A stretch of 18,437 bases of DNA from Candidatus Pacearchaeota archaeon. Lineage in GTDB: Archaea; Nanobdellota; Nanobdellia; Pacearchaeales; GW2011-AR1. Positions 1-7,608 of this stretch are shown piece by piece; within the stretch, counting starts at the first letter, position 1; each line of letters begins with the position of its first letter. A program made the position numbers and the translations under genes. The stretch spans positions 1-18,437 of the forward strand of contig NZCQ01000058.1 in the NCBI GenBank assembly GCA_002688335.1, in the 5' to 3' direction. The notes under the pieces are model-generated. The model did not search any database and was not told the origin of the DNA. It saw only the letters and a list, made by a program, of their open reading frames with translations.

Positions 1-20
1 ATAATGATTAAGATTGATGA

Positions 21-28
21 AAGGAGGT
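21..28 (+). promoter_or_regulatory. Shine-Dalgarno site of the S-layer gene
   Basis: AAGGAGGT lies about 10 nt before ATG 38. It is a near-perfect anti-16S match and decides the start. It stands out because most other genes here look leaderless. Confidence 0.8.
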
Positions 29-37
29 TTAAAAAAT

Positions 38-2668
38 ATGTTTAATTTTAAAAAGATAGCTTCTGTGCTAACAAGTGCAGTTATGTTATCTAGTACTATT
101 GGATTTGCTGCTGCTGCAAGTTATCCTATGCCATTTGTAGATGGTGGGACTGCAGATGCTGCTGTTGTTTATGGAGCTAATGCTGCTATAAGCGATGTAA
201 CAGCTGCTATTGATGTTCAACAAAAGTTGGGTAATTTAGTAAGCTCTGGAGGCGGTGGTAGTGATGCTGCTGTTGCTGGAGAAGCTGTAGGTTTGTTTAC
301 CTCGTCGTCACCTTTGTTCCTAAATAACACAATTAAAACTGTAAGAGATACACTAAGTGCATCAGACTTACCGATTGTTTTGGCAGATGGAACGTTTGAG
401 GGTGCAAGTTCAATTCAGTTTACTCAGAGGTTATACCCTGGATCAAATCAGATTGATTTTGCTAAACAACCTTCTGATTCAGATGATCCTCAAATTGGAA
501 TTTCTCTTGGGACTAATGCATTGAGTAATTATCTGTATAATGCAACTGTTAGTTTTGATTCAGTTGTTAACTTTACTCATGCTGATTCTATTGGTGAAGA
601 TTTAGATTTGTTTGGTCAAAAGTTTACAGTAGGTGCTGCTACCACAACGACTAAGCTTGTGTTGTTTAGATCTGCGGAAAAAGTTAATTTGGATAGTGAT
701 AATCCTACAGTAGACGTTACTGTCGATGGAAGTGTTTATACTATAGAATTAGTTTCTTCTTCCGATGAAGATGCGACAATCAAAGTTACGGATAGTAGTG
801 GTGCTTCAGAACAAAAAACAGTTGCAGAGGCTGCATCTAAAAAGATTCAAGGATTGGAGGTATCTGTAGATACTGCTGATGAAACGAGTTTTAAGTTAGC
901 TGCTTCGGTTTCTGTAGGCTCTAATAGAATTACTATTCAAGACGGAGTTGCTATTAAAGAAGGCACAGATGAAGACATTGTCGATGGAACTAATGTAAAG
1001 TTTTATCAAACTAATGGTACTGCTACTTCATCTACCAATCTTATTGGAAAAATTGAATTTCAGGTAGCTGCAAAGGATAGTCAAACTGATGCGATAGTTC
1101 CTGGAAATTTATATGAAGATCCAATATTTGGAGGTGTGAAAGTAGATTTTGCTGGAGTTTCTTTACCTATTGATAGTTCGGCAAGAGAGGAATTTATTAT
1201 TAAGAATTCTGGAAATGATAAGATGGTGTTCACTATGAAATCTCATGATGGTAGTGAAGATAAGACTATCACCTGGGTTCATAATAATTCAAATAGCATG
1301 GTTCTTGCAGATAACGATAAAGACTTGTTTGTTGTTGATGAAATGAGACTTGTTAATCAATCAGGATTTGTTATTCTTGCTAATGATAAAGAAGGAGGTT
1401 TATATGAAGTTACTCAAATAACTAATAGTTCTTCTTCTACTGCTTCTGATGACTCCATAACATTGAGAAATGTTTTTACCGGAGATTCAAATAGTTATAA
1501 AGCAGATAGCGAGGGTACTGTCACAGTTAGCGACCAACAAGGAAAAACTTATACTATCACTTATTTTGGTGCGAGTACTAGTTCAAATAGTAAGGCTATG
1601 CAAGTTAGAGTTAATTATCCAGAAAGCTCTGGAAATGCTCAGATTTACTTCCCTACCATTAAGACCAGCTTAGGTGCAAAGGCTTCGTTCTACCAACCAA
1701 CTACCACTCCAAATCTTAGTTTGTGGGATGGAACAAATGCTGTAACTCAGTTTGATTTTCCAGACGGAGATGGATATACCAGTATAACAAGTATTGCTAG
1801 AGACAACCCTACTGGGTATTGGAACTTCACAACGGGAGGTTCTACTGTTAATCAGCTTGAAACAAATGCTACAGATGGTGCGAAATCATTTACTGTTTCG
1901 ATTGGACAGCTCACTTACAATGTTACTTCATCTGGATCTATGGATGTAGTAAAGGTTTACTTAACAAGTCCTGAAGGAGGGAATATAGTTAGACCTGCTA
2001 TTGTATTCTTTGAAGAAAAAGATGACAGTAGTAATTACGAAGCATTCATTGCATCACTTGATGCTGGTTATGATGGAGACAGTGCAGGTATTGGTGTTAG
2101 TGATATAATTAGATCTTGGGGAAGTGATAACGACCTTGGAAATGAGATAAGACTTGAGTCTGATAATGATCTATATCAAGATATGGACTTTTGGGGAACT
2201 TTATTCGAACTTAATAAGGGAGATAGTGATCAAACTACTGCCAGAATAAGTTATCCAGATAATCAATTAGAGGCTCAAATCTTTATAGCTGAAGAATCTG
2301 CGAGTATTACTCCCGGAAGCGCGAGCTCTGGAAGTGGTGGACAGGTTATGATTGTTAAAGATTCAGAAGTAACTTCTGTTGCTGGAAAAAACTTGTTTGT
2401 TGTTGGTGGAAGCTGTATTAATACTGCTGCTGCTAAGATCTTGGGAAGTGATTCTCCTTTATGTACAACAGATTTCACAGATGCTACTGGAGTTGGTCCT
2501 ACACAATACATTATTAAAAGTGTTGTATCGCCATATAGCGATGATAAGACTGCTCTATTAGTTGCTGGATATGAAGCTGCTGACACAAAGAATGCTGTTG
2601 ATAAAGCAACTGAAGGTGTTGCGACTGATACTGGTACTGAGAAGGTTTATCCTGAATTAGCTGCTTAA
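38..2668 (+). CDS. S-layer protein (methanogen-type S-layer family)
   Basis: Secreted structural protein expected to form the surface lattice outside the membrane. Residues 1-27 are a signal peptide: a lysine pair, a hydrophobic core, then an AAAA run. The mature start carries YPMPFV followed by an Asp/Ala-rich stretch with SDVTAAID and QKLG (about residues 29-65), which resembles the N-terminal S-layer domain of Methanococcus-type S-layer proteins. The C-terminal ~100 residues hold NLFVVGG, a two-cysteine segment, ALLVAGYEA and DTKNAV, matching the C-terminal S-layer domain of that family. The middle is Ser/Thr/Asp-rich and beta-prone. I chose ATG 38 over the upstream in-frame ATG 14 because AAGGAGGT at 21-28 sits at normal ribosome-binding distance and the signal peptide then starts properly. 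The protein is 876 residues. It is the only gene here with a clear strong Shine-Dalgarno site, which fits high expression (inference). Confidence 0.85.
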   Translation: MFNFKKIASVLTSAVMLSSTIGFAAAASYPMPFVDGGTADAAVVYGANAAISDVTAAIDVQQKLGNLVSSGGGGSDAAVAGEAVGLFTSSSPLFLNNTIKTVRDTLSASDLPIVLADGTFEGASSIQFTQRLYPGSNQIDFAKQPSDSDDPQIGISLGTNALSNYLYNATVSFDSVVNFTHADSIGEDLDLFGQKFTVGAATTTTKLVLFRSAEKVNLDSDNPTVDVTVDGSVYTIELVSSSDEDATIKVTDSSGASEQKTVAEAASKKIQGLEVSVDTADETSFKLAASVSVGSNRITIQDGVAIKEGTDEDIVDGTNVKFYQTNGTATSSTNLIGKIEFQVAAKDSQTDAIVPGNLYEDPIFGGVKVDFAGVSLPIDSSAREEFIIKNSGNDKMVFTMKSHDGSEDKTITWVHNNSNSMVLADNDKDLFVVDEMRLVNQSGFVILANDKEGGLYEVTQITNSSSSTASDDSITLRNVFTGDSNSYKADSEGTVTVSDQQGKTYTITYFGASTSSNSKAMQVRVNYPESSGNAQIYFPTIKTSLGAKASFYQPTTTPNLSLWDGTNAVTQFDFPDGDGYTSITSIARDNPTGYWNFTTGGSTVNQLETNATDGAKSFTVSIGQLTYNVTSSGSMDVVKVYLTSPEGGNIVRPAIVFFEEKDDSSNYEAFIASLDAGYDGDSAGIGVSDIIRSWGSDNDLGNEIRLESDNDLYQDMDFWGTLFELNKGDSDQTTARISYPDNQLEAQIFIAEESASITPGSASSGSGGQVMIVKDSEVTSVAGKNLFVVGGSCINTAAAKILGSDSPLCTTDFTDATGVGPTQYIIKSVVSPYSDDKTALLVAGYEAADTKNAVDKATEGVATDTGTEKVYPELAA

Positions 2669-2709
2669 GTTTAATTTTTATTTTTTTATTTTTCTTTTAT
2701 TTTTTAATT
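2669..2709 (+). terminator. T-rich archaeal terminator after the S-layer gene
   Basis: Directly after the TAA stop is a 40-nt stretch made almost only of T runs broken by single A or C residues, including a T7 run. There is no stem. This is the usual look of an archaeal intrinsic terminator, and it fits a highly transcribed gene. Confidence 0.75.
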
Positions 2710-2755
2710 GGTTGGTGAGAACTATGTTAATTTTCTAGAATTCTGCATATAGCTT

Positions 2756-3106
2756 TTAGTATAGTGTTACTATGCGTCTTAATCTTTCAATTTCTTTTTC
2801 AGATATGTCTGAGGTTTTTAGAAATTCCCCCATGCAATTTGCGTTCCTTAATAAGTCTGTTTTTAGACTTATGCATGTAGGTATATCCCTAATTCCGCCA
2901 CAAGAAACAACAATATGAGTAGAGTTATTTGATTTTGCTTCATCATATGCCTCTAGAAATAGTTTGGGACTTTCTACTCTAAGTTGTTCAAGAGTTCCAT
3001 TGCAATATGATGAAAGAGGTCTTTCTTCGGTTTGGTTTATATTTAATATCAAGATAGAAGCTATGATTGCTATTAATAGGATTATCAATAAAGATTTATC
3101 TTGCAT
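2756..3106 (-). CDS. Small membrane-anchored hypothetical protein
   Basis: A 116-residue protein of unrecognised family. Residues 5-22 form one hydrophobic segment, so it is probably an N-terminally anchored protein with an outward-facing domain. The soluble part has four cysteines, in SYCNG, VVSCGG, IPTCIS and NANCMG, which could pair outside the cell. It ends in a charged helix with EKEIERLRR. A TATA-like box at 3126-3139 lies about 26 nt upstream of the ATG, giving a leaderless message. It is convergent with the S-layer gene and divergent from the next gene. The real start and good promoter make it likely genuine. Its function is unknown. Confidence 0.6.
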   Translation of the reverse strand: MQDKSLLIILLIAIIASILILNINQTEERPLSSYCNGTLEQLRVESPKLFLEAYDEAKSNNSTHIVVSCGGIRDIPTCISLKTDLLRNANCMGEFLKTSDISEKEIERLRRIVTLY

Positions 3107-3125
3107 CTTATTTATGAGGAGAAAG

Positions 3126-3139
3126 TATTTAAATATTTA
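3126..3139 (-). promoter_or_regulatory. TATA box of the small membrane protein gene
   Basis: TATTTAAATATTTA is centred about 26 nt upstream of the start codon at 3106, the spacing expected for leaderless archaeal transcription. Confidence 0.5.
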
Positions 3140-3197
3140 ATTGTAAAATAATGTATCAAAAAAACTAATAGTGTGCATCCTTAGTTTTTAGGATCTA

Positions 3198-3241
3198 CAG
3201 TAATCCCACACTTTAAAAAGTGTGGCTTCATTGGATTACTG
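3198..3241. repeat. Nested inverted repeat around a promoter
   Basis: The outer arms CAGTAATCC (3198-3206) and GGATTACTG (3233-3241) are perfect 9-bp complements. Inside them, CCACACTTT (3206-3214) and AAAGTGTGG (3217-3225) form a second perfect 9-bp pair. The TATA-like CTTTAAAAAG sits at the centre of the inner palindrome, about 28 nt before ATG 3244. The transcript probably starts near the ATG, so the structure would act in DNA, as an operator or cruciform, and not in the mRNA. A remnant of a transposon-end hairpin is an alternative. Confidence 0.7.
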
Positions 3242-3243
3242 AG

Positions 3244-3813
3244 ATGAGAAAGATACTTAGTGAAAGTGAGAAGGCTAGGAAAAGGAGGAGTGGTCAACTT
3301 GTAATTGGAGTTGTGTTGATTATTTTGATGCTTTTTAGTAGTGTGGGTTATGCTTTCTTGAATAACACAGATTCTACTAGTGTTAATCGTGTTAATTATA
3401 ACGGATTAGATTTCTCTAGTGATGGATATTATTGGTATTTTGAAAAATATGATAAGGAATTCATTACCTCTTATAACCCTCAAGATCTTGAAGATGAAGG
3501 TATTAGTTTTTCTAGTTCTTTTGACATTACTGATTATGATGGCGCTGTTGTTTATTATGTTGGTGAGATGAATGAAGGGATTGTTGAAATTGATAGTAAC
3601 TTAAATAGCTATCTTTTGAGGAGTAGTAGGGCTTGTATAGGGGAATGTGAGGAAGATCTTCCCATTAAGGGTTGTGTTGATAATCTTATTGTTTTTGAGG
3701 AAAGTGACAATGAGAGAATATATCAAAGAGACAAGTGTGTGTTTATTGCCTCTAAGGTTCAAAATAGGCTAAAATATGCCGATGCTTTTTTGTTCGATGC
3801 CTTAGGAATCTAG
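3244..3813 (+). CDS. Membrane-anchored extracellular hypothetical protein
   Basis: A 189-residue protein with no family I can name. The basic N-terminus (KARKRR) is followed by one transmembrane helix at about residues 17-38, so the rest should face outward. After the membrane segment comes NYNGLDF, and near the end a cysteine-bounded segment with CVDNLIVF and DKCVFI. The downstream protein (3868-4725) has the same order: membrane helix, Y-H-G-L-x-F, and a late cysteine-bounded segment. The two look like distant paralogues or partner proteins. I chose ATG 3244 over an upstream in-frame ATG because the TATA box at 3211-3220 is then 28 nt away. An earlier start would place codons inside the promoter. 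Confidence 0.65.
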   Translation: MRKILSESEKARKRRSGQLVIGVVLIILMLFSSVGYAFLNNTDSTSVNRVNYNGLDFSSDGYYWYFEKYDKEFITSYNPQDLEDEGISFSSSFDITDYDGAVVYYVGEMNEGIVEIDSNLNSYLLRSSRACIGECEEDLPIKGCVDNLIVFEESDNERIYQRDKCVFIASKVQNRLKYADAFLFDALGI

Positions 3814-3836
3814 ATGTATATTATATAGTTTAAGAA

Positions 3837-3848
3837 AATTTAAAAAGG
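3837..3848 (+). promoter_or_regulatory. TATA box of the acidic membrane protein gene
   Basis: AATTTAAAAAGG lies about 25 nt upstream of ATG 3868, giving a leaderless message separate from the preceding gene. Confidence 0.5.
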
Positions 3849-3867
3849 AATTGTATTTGTTATTAAG

Positions 3868-4725
3868 ATGGATGAGGGTGAGAAAAAAGAAGCTGAAGAT
3901 TCTTTGAGGAAAGATGAGAATTCCTTGAATGATGAAGATCTTAAGTCTGACGATGCTGTTAGTGGTGAAGAGGCCCTGATTGATGGTGAAGGTGAAGATA
4001 GTTCTGATGATAAGCATGAGGACAGTATAAATGATAACCATCCTAAAGACAATAAAGATATTGAAGGTATTCATGGTAATCAATTAAAATGGATGATGTT
4101 TTTAATGGGGGGGGTTGTTTTATTGATATTAGTTATTCCTTTTGTTTTTCAGAATTTTGTGAATACATTTGATTATCATGGATTGCAATTTCATAAGACC
4201 AAGTTGGGGGATATAAATTTTTATTCAACAAGATTTCCTGTTGTTACTGGAACTGGGCAGTCAATTGGAACTTATTCAGTTAACCTTAGAAAAGATCCTA
4301 GAGATTTGGAAAATGTTTATGTTAATGTTAGTGATGGGAAAATTAAGTTTGCCTTGGATAAAGGAAAGTTTGGACCTGCATATATATCTCTCAATCCTTT
4401 TATGGAGATGTGTGATGATAGTGTTATTAGTTTCGCTGCGTTGTCCGGATTCTTGAAAGATTCTGGTTTGGAAGTAAGATCTGCATATACAGACAAAGCT
4501 TATGCTAAACAAAAAGGTGTTGAACAAAGGTGGTGCCATAATGATGGGTTTGATACCGTAATTGTTGTAACTGATGGAGATGAAACTTCAATAAAAGAAA
4601 TAGCTCCGAACTGTTATGAATTGAAATTTAATAATTGTGAAGTATTAGATGTAAGCGAGAGATTTATGCTAATAATTTTAGAAGAGTATGCTAATAGATT
4701 TAAAGAGAAAAGTAATTTTAATTAA
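3868..4725 (+). CDS. Membrane protein with acidic cytoplasmic tail, hypothetical
   Basis: A 285-residue protein. Residues 1-68 are extremely acidic and low in complexity (Asp/Glu/Ser with Lys), followed by one transmembrane helix at about 75-96 and an outward domain of ~190 residues. YHGLQF after the membrane helix and a late Cys-containing segment (RWCHND, DTVIVVTDGD, NCYELKFNNC) echo the neighbour at 3244-3813. The acidic tail probably stays inside the cell, with the C-terminal domain in the envelope. A TATA-like box lies ~25 nt before the start. I do not recognise a characterised family. A role in the envelope near the S-layer gene is only suggested by position. Confidence 0.65.
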   Translation: MDEGEKKEAEDSLRKDENSLNDEDLKSDDAVSGEEALIDGEGEDSSDDKHEDSINDNHPKDNKDIEGIHGNQLKWMMFLMGGVVLLILVIPFVFQNFVNTFDYHGLQFHKTKLGDINFYSTRFPVVTGTGQSIGTYSVNLRKDPRDLENVYVNVSDGKIKFALDKGKFGPAYISLNPFMEMCDDSVISFAALSGFLKDSGLEVRSAYTDKAYAKQKGVEQRWCHNDGFDTVIVVTDGDETSIKEIAPNCYELKFNNCEVLDVSERFMLIILEEYANRFKEKSNFN

Positions 4726-4726
4726 T

Positions 4727-4736
4727 AATATAAACT
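4727..4736 (+). promoter_or_regulatory. TATA box of the TraB-like gene
   Basis: AATATAAACT is centred about 25 nt upstream of ATG 4756. Confidence 0.45.
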
Positions 4737-4755
4737 CAAGATAGGTTTTCTTAGG

Positions 4756-5277
4756 ATGAGAAAGATATTCATTATTGGCACACTTCATTTGGGATTGACT
4801 CCTAATGAAGAGTTGGAGAAGTATATTGCGCGGATTAATCCGGATCAGATTTTTGTAGAGATTACTCGGGAAGATATTGATGATAAGAAGTTGAAAGATT
4901 ATCCTCCGGAGATGGTCTTTGTACATGGCTGGGCGATAAAAAATGGACTAAAATTAAACGGATTTGACTCGAATGTTGATATGATAAAAGAAGAGATTAA
5001 TGAAGAAGATAAAGAAAGATTGTTTAAGGAACAGGAAGAAATAATAAAAGAGTATAATTGGAAAGACTTGAATAAACTAAAGAATCAAGAGATTATTGAT
5101 TTAACTGATGAAAAATTTGTTGATATCAATAAATTAAATAAACGTCAATCTGAAATGCTCGATAATATTAATAAATCTATGATCGGGGAGGGAAATATTT
5201 TGATTATAACTGGATGTGGCCATTTAGAATTTTTTAGGAAAAATCTAAAAAGTGCTTTATTTCCTTTAGACAATTAA
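4756..5277 (+). CDS. TraB/Tiki-like fold protein
   Basis: A 173-residue protein. It opens with IFIIGTLHLG, a GTxH motif followed by a helix of NPDQIFVEI type, and ends with ILIITGCGHLEFFRK. Paired GxxH motifs at the two ends, with an early Glu (VEI), are the pattern of the TraB/PrgY/Tiki/ChaN-like superfamily, in which these His and Glu residues line the proposed active site. It lacks the long C-terminal membrane region of archaeal TraB proteins, so it would be a short soluble member. The next gene (DedA) starts one base after its stop codon, so the two should be co-transcribed. The superfamily call is moderate, and no substrate can be named. Confidence 0.55.
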   Translation: MRKIFIIGTLHLGLTPNEELEKYIARINPDQIFVEITREDIDDKKLKDYPPEMVFVHGWAIKNGLKLNGFDSNVDMIKEEINEEDKERLFKEQEEIIKEYNWKDLNKLKNQEIIDLTDEKFVDINKLNKRQSEMLDNINKSMIGEGNILIITGCGHLEFFRKNLKSALFPLDN

Positions 5278-5278
5278 T

Positions 5279-5902
5279 ATGGTAAGAGAGATTTTTAATC
5301 AGGTAGTTGAAGGTTTAGTTGGTTTAATAGGGAGTTTAGATTATTTAGGGATATTTTTATTAATGGTTATTGAGAGTTCCTTTATTCCATTTCCCAGTGA
5401 AGTTGTTTTAATACCTGCCGGGGTTTTGGTTCAAAGAGGGGAGATGAGTTTTCTTTTAGTTTTATTTGCGGGAATTTTTGGTAGTTTAATTGGAGCATTG
5501 ATTAATTATTATTTGGCGCTTTATTTGGGCCGTAGAGCAGTTAATAAATTGATTGATAAATATGGTAAGGCCTTTTTGTTAAATCGGGAAAAGTTAGAAA
5601 AAAGTGATAAATATTTTGAGAGGCACGGAGAGATAACTACTTTTGTTGGAAGATTAATTCCGATGATAAGACAATTAATATCTATACCTGCAGGATTTAG
5701 TAAGATGAACTTAGGCAGGTTTGCTGTTTATACATCAATAGGAGCGGGAGTTTGGAGCTTAATCTTAATAATGATAGGCTATATATTTGGAGAAAATCAG
5801 GCGTTGATTCAGAGTAATTTGAGAGTTGTTAGTTCGTTATTGATTTGTTTTTCACTGGTTGTTGTTCTAGTTTATTTGTTAGTTAAGAAGAAGGGGAAGT
5901 GA
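5279..5902 (+). CDS. DedA family (VTT domain) membrane protein
   Basis: A 207-residue integral membrane protein of the DedA/VTT family, whose members include flippases or transporters for membrane lipids. The family marks are present: ESSFIPFPSE near residues 32-41, which forms a re-entrant segment with an acidic residue, a glycine-rich GxxxG region near 65-75 ending in YYLALYLGRR, and FVGRLIPMIRQLISIPAG (about 122-139) with the two conserved arginines R125 and R131. Three or four more hydrophobic segments follow, and the protein ends in a basic KKKGK. The length is typical. It starts one base after the stop of the TraB-like gene. It ends one base from the convergent archaeosortase-like gene, leaving no intergenic terminator region. 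Confidence 0.88.
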   Translation: MVREIFNQVVEGLVGLIGSLDYLGIFLLMVIESSFIPFPSEVVLIPAGVLVQRGEMSFLLVLFAGIFGSLIGALINYYLALYLGRRAVNKLIDKYGKAFLLNREKLEKSDKYFERHGEITTFVGRLIPMIRQLISIPAGFSKMNLGRFAVYTSIGAGVWSLILIMIGYIFGENQALIQSNLRVVSSLLICFSLVVVLVYLLVKKKGK

Positions 5903-5903
5903 T

Positions 5904-6428
5904 TTATTTTCTTCTAACATTTATAAGATTCTTAAAATCTGTATAAACTGGAATCTCTTTAATTGAAAATAATTTTATTGTTATAAACCAGATCATCAAG
6001 ATTAAGAGAGTTGATCCAATATACCAGGTTAGAGTATGTGTTATATTAAAGAATCTAAGGCCTTCGTGATACCAGACCGATAGCAGAGTTATTCTTAATA
6101 TGTTTATTAAATAGAATGTTAGGATTGAAAAGATTAGAGAATAGGCCCTTTTTTTTGGAGATAGAGGAATGGTTAGATTTAGAATAATTAGTAATAAGTA
6201 TGCAGATCCTGCTATGCAAGCAGGGATTAATTGGATAAATGTTTGAGAATTAATTACTATGATGTCTTGAGTGGTTGATATGTTGTAGAAAATTCTAAGT
6301 ATGTTTGATGTTGATAATAGGGTTAGAGGAGTTAGTATTTTGTAGAAAATTGGAAGAGAGAAGGCTAGAATTAGTAGGATTAAGTATCTGATTAAAATTG
6401 AATAAAAGGGAGGTTTGGTTCTTTTCAT
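5904..6428 (-). CDS. Archaeosortase/exosortase-like membrane protein
   Basis: A 174-residue, mostly hydrophobic protein with several transmembrane helices. Exosortases and archaeosortases are membrane cysteine-protease-like transpeptidases that cut and anchor surface proteins carrying a C-terminal sorting helix. The expected Cys-Arg-His triad is visible: C71 in PACIAGSAY, R112 in INILRIT and H131 in THTLTWY, each next to a membrane helix and in the family order. The size fits the small archaeosortase variants of DPANN genomes (the Pacearchaeota type). Its ATG overlaps the TGA of the HEPN gene (ATGA, 6425-6428), so it is the third gene of the MNT-HEPN operon. That is an unusual partner for a sortase. 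No PGF-type sorting signal is evident in this window. Confidence 0.72.
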   Translation of the reverse strand: MKRTKPPFYSILIRYLILLILAFSLPIFYKILTPLTLLSTSNILRIFYNISTTQDIIVINSQTFIQLIPACIAGSAYLLLIILNLTIPLSPKKRAYSLIFSILTFYLINILRITLLSVWYHEGLRFFNITHTLTWYIGSTLLILMIWFITIKLFSIKEIPVYTDFKNLINVRRK

Positions 6429-6850
6429 TTTAATAAATTAAGAATAAAGTTTCTTATACTCCTTATTTTATTTAACTGATCTTGCGAATCCTCAATATCT
6501 AATTCTTCACCGTAGTAATTTATTTTATTCCTTATTTTTCTTATTTCGTCAAACTCTTCTGCCTTAATGCTTTCATTCATTATCTCGTTAAGAAAAGAAG
6601 TATAGCATTCGTGATTGTATATCTTAAATCCTTTTGTCAGAGCAAGGGCTTCTAAAAGCTCTCTCAGCGAATCGTATGCTAAGATAAATTTCGAGCTTGC
6701 GGTTACCTCGCTCGTACTAAGTTCTTCAGAGGATTTTAATTTATTATGGCTAGTTTTCTTTAAAGAATTAATTAAGTTTGTATCTGGAGCTATTCTTTTA
6801 GCAATTCTCTTATCACAACATTCCTTCCAGTCAATTTTTTTTTCGATCAT
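6425..6850 (-). CDS. HEPN domain protein (toxin-like partner of MNT)
   Basis: A 141-residue, mainly alpha-helical protein. The HEPN signature lies at about residues 104-114, RKIRNKINYYG, within a helix-rich second half. In MNT/HEPN pairs the HEPN protein is typically an RNase toxin with an R-x4-6-H motif. Here the residue at the His position is Tyr (R107 ... Y112/Y113), a variant common in archaeal HEPN proteins of this shape. That leaves catalysis uncertain. Its start overlaps the stop of the upstream nucleotidyltransferase (ATGA, 6847-6850) and its stop overlaps the archaeosortase-like start, so all three should be translated in a coupled way. The pairing with MNT makes the family call firm. 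Confidence 0.72.
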   Translation of the reverse strand: MIEKKIDWKECCDKRIAKRIAPDTNLINSLKKTSHNKLKSSEELSTSEVTASSKFILAYDSLRELLEALALTKGFKIYNHECYTSFLNEIMNESIKAEEFDEIRKIRNKINYYGEELDIEDSQDQLNKIRSIRNFILNLLK

Positions 6851-7356
6851 ATATTGAATCTCCCAACTAATCTGGAGCCGTTTATTATATTATTAGCTAG
6901 GTCTTTATTTTTGATATCATTTAATGATTTAAACCAGAAGATTTGGATCTTCCTCTTAACTTTTTTCTCTAAGTCTTCTATATCTAGATCTTTTTTATTT
7001 GCAAATATGGCTACATCTATATCGGATTCTTGTTTTGTTTCTCCTTTTGAAAGAGAACCAAATAGAATTATTGTTGGAGAAATCAGTTTTTTTTCTAATA
7101 AATCTGTTAACCCCCTAAGTTTGATTCCCCAGTATATTATCGATAATGCTATAAACTGTTTATCCTTGTTATTTGCATGGAAGAATAAATAATTCCTATC
7201 CTCTTCTTTTATTAGTAGGTTTAGTTTTGAGTAATTATTAAGTATTTTTGATGCTGTAGGCGGCGATATTTTAGTTATTCTAGAATATTCTCTAACGCTT
7301 ATCCTCCTATAACAATCTTCAAAAAATGGTTTTAGGTTGTTAATTATCTCTAACAT
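6847..7356 (-). CDS. Nucleotidyltransferase (MNT) with N-terminal winged HTH
   Basis: A 169-residue protein. Residues 15-55 look like a winged helix: SVREYSRIT, then SPPTASKILNNYSKL as recognition helix, and a short strand pair. From residue 97 it has the minimal nucleotidyltransferase motif ILFGSLSKG, with GS at 100-101, then SDIDVAIF with D112 and D114 as metal ligands. Such MNT proteins act as antitoxins by AMPylating the HEPN toxin at a tyrosine near its active site. The HTH suggests that this one also binds DNA, probably its own promoter, where TTAACA repeats occur. It is first in the operon with HEPN and the archaeosortase-like gene. A TATA box about 28 nt upstream predicts a leaderless start. 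Confidence 0.82.
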   Translation of the reverse strand: MLEIINNLKPFFEDCYRRISVREYSRITKISPPTASKILNNYSKLNLLIKEEDRNYLFFHANNKDKQFIALSIIYWGIKLRGLTDLLEKKLISPTIILFGSLSKGETKQESDIDVAIFANKKDLDIEDLEKKVKRKIQIFWFKSLNDIKNKDLANNIINGSRLVGRFNI

Positions 7357-7357
7357 G

Positions 7358-7437
7358 TGTTAAATGATATTAACAGCTGTTTATAAGGTTTTTGGTTATA
7401 GAAAAGTTGTTATTTATATTAACAAATAATTAACAAC
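7358..7437 (-). promoter_or_regulatory. Promoter and TTAACA operator repeats of the MNT-HEPN operon
   Basis: The TATA-like TTTATAAGG on the plus strand (7380-7388) lies ~28 bp from the MNT start. TGTTAA (7358-7363) and TTAACA (7370-7375) make a perfect inverted pair over the predicted start site. Further upstream, TTAACA recurs at 7419-7424 and 7430-7435, and GTTGTTA (7406-7412) pairs with TAACAAC (7431-7437). This is a cluster of related half-sites on both sides of the TATA box, as expected for autoregulation by the MNT protein's HTH domain (inference). Confidence 0.55.
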
Positions 7438-7608
7438 TGCTCTCGAAGTCAGCTCCGCTTGACTTCTTCGCTAACCGTTTTGAGATGTGATAAGATTACT
7501 ACTAGATGTGCTCTGTCAGGGGCTATGATAAACTAATGATTAGAGAATTGCTTACTGATATAATTAGAAATCATATGATTTCAAGAAGGGGTTTCAAGAC
7601 TTATTAGT
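7438..7608. other. Gene-free stretch with a hairpin
   Basis: No convincing ORF is present. Near the left end, GAAGTCA (7444-7450) and TGACTTC (7459-7465) form a hairpin with a GC-richer, inwardly extended stem. To the right the sequence is ordinary AT-rich DNA with several TGATAA-like words, but there is no complete C/D-box or tRNA pattern. It separates the MNT operon promoter from the 3' end of the surface-protein operon. Confidence 0.4.

Noticed and set aside
3206..3225. IS200/IS605 terminal hairpin
   Set aside because: The CCACACTTT/AAAGTGTGG stem resembles such ends, but no transposase, second end or repeated copy is seen here.
6854..7192. 112-codon plus-strand ORF opposite the MNT gene
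   Set aside because: The minus strand has clear GS and DxD motifs. The plus frame is a shadow.
7500..7600. C/D-box small RNA in the gene-free stretch
   Set aside because: TGATAA and CTGAT words occur, but no properly spaced C-D'-C'-D set is present.
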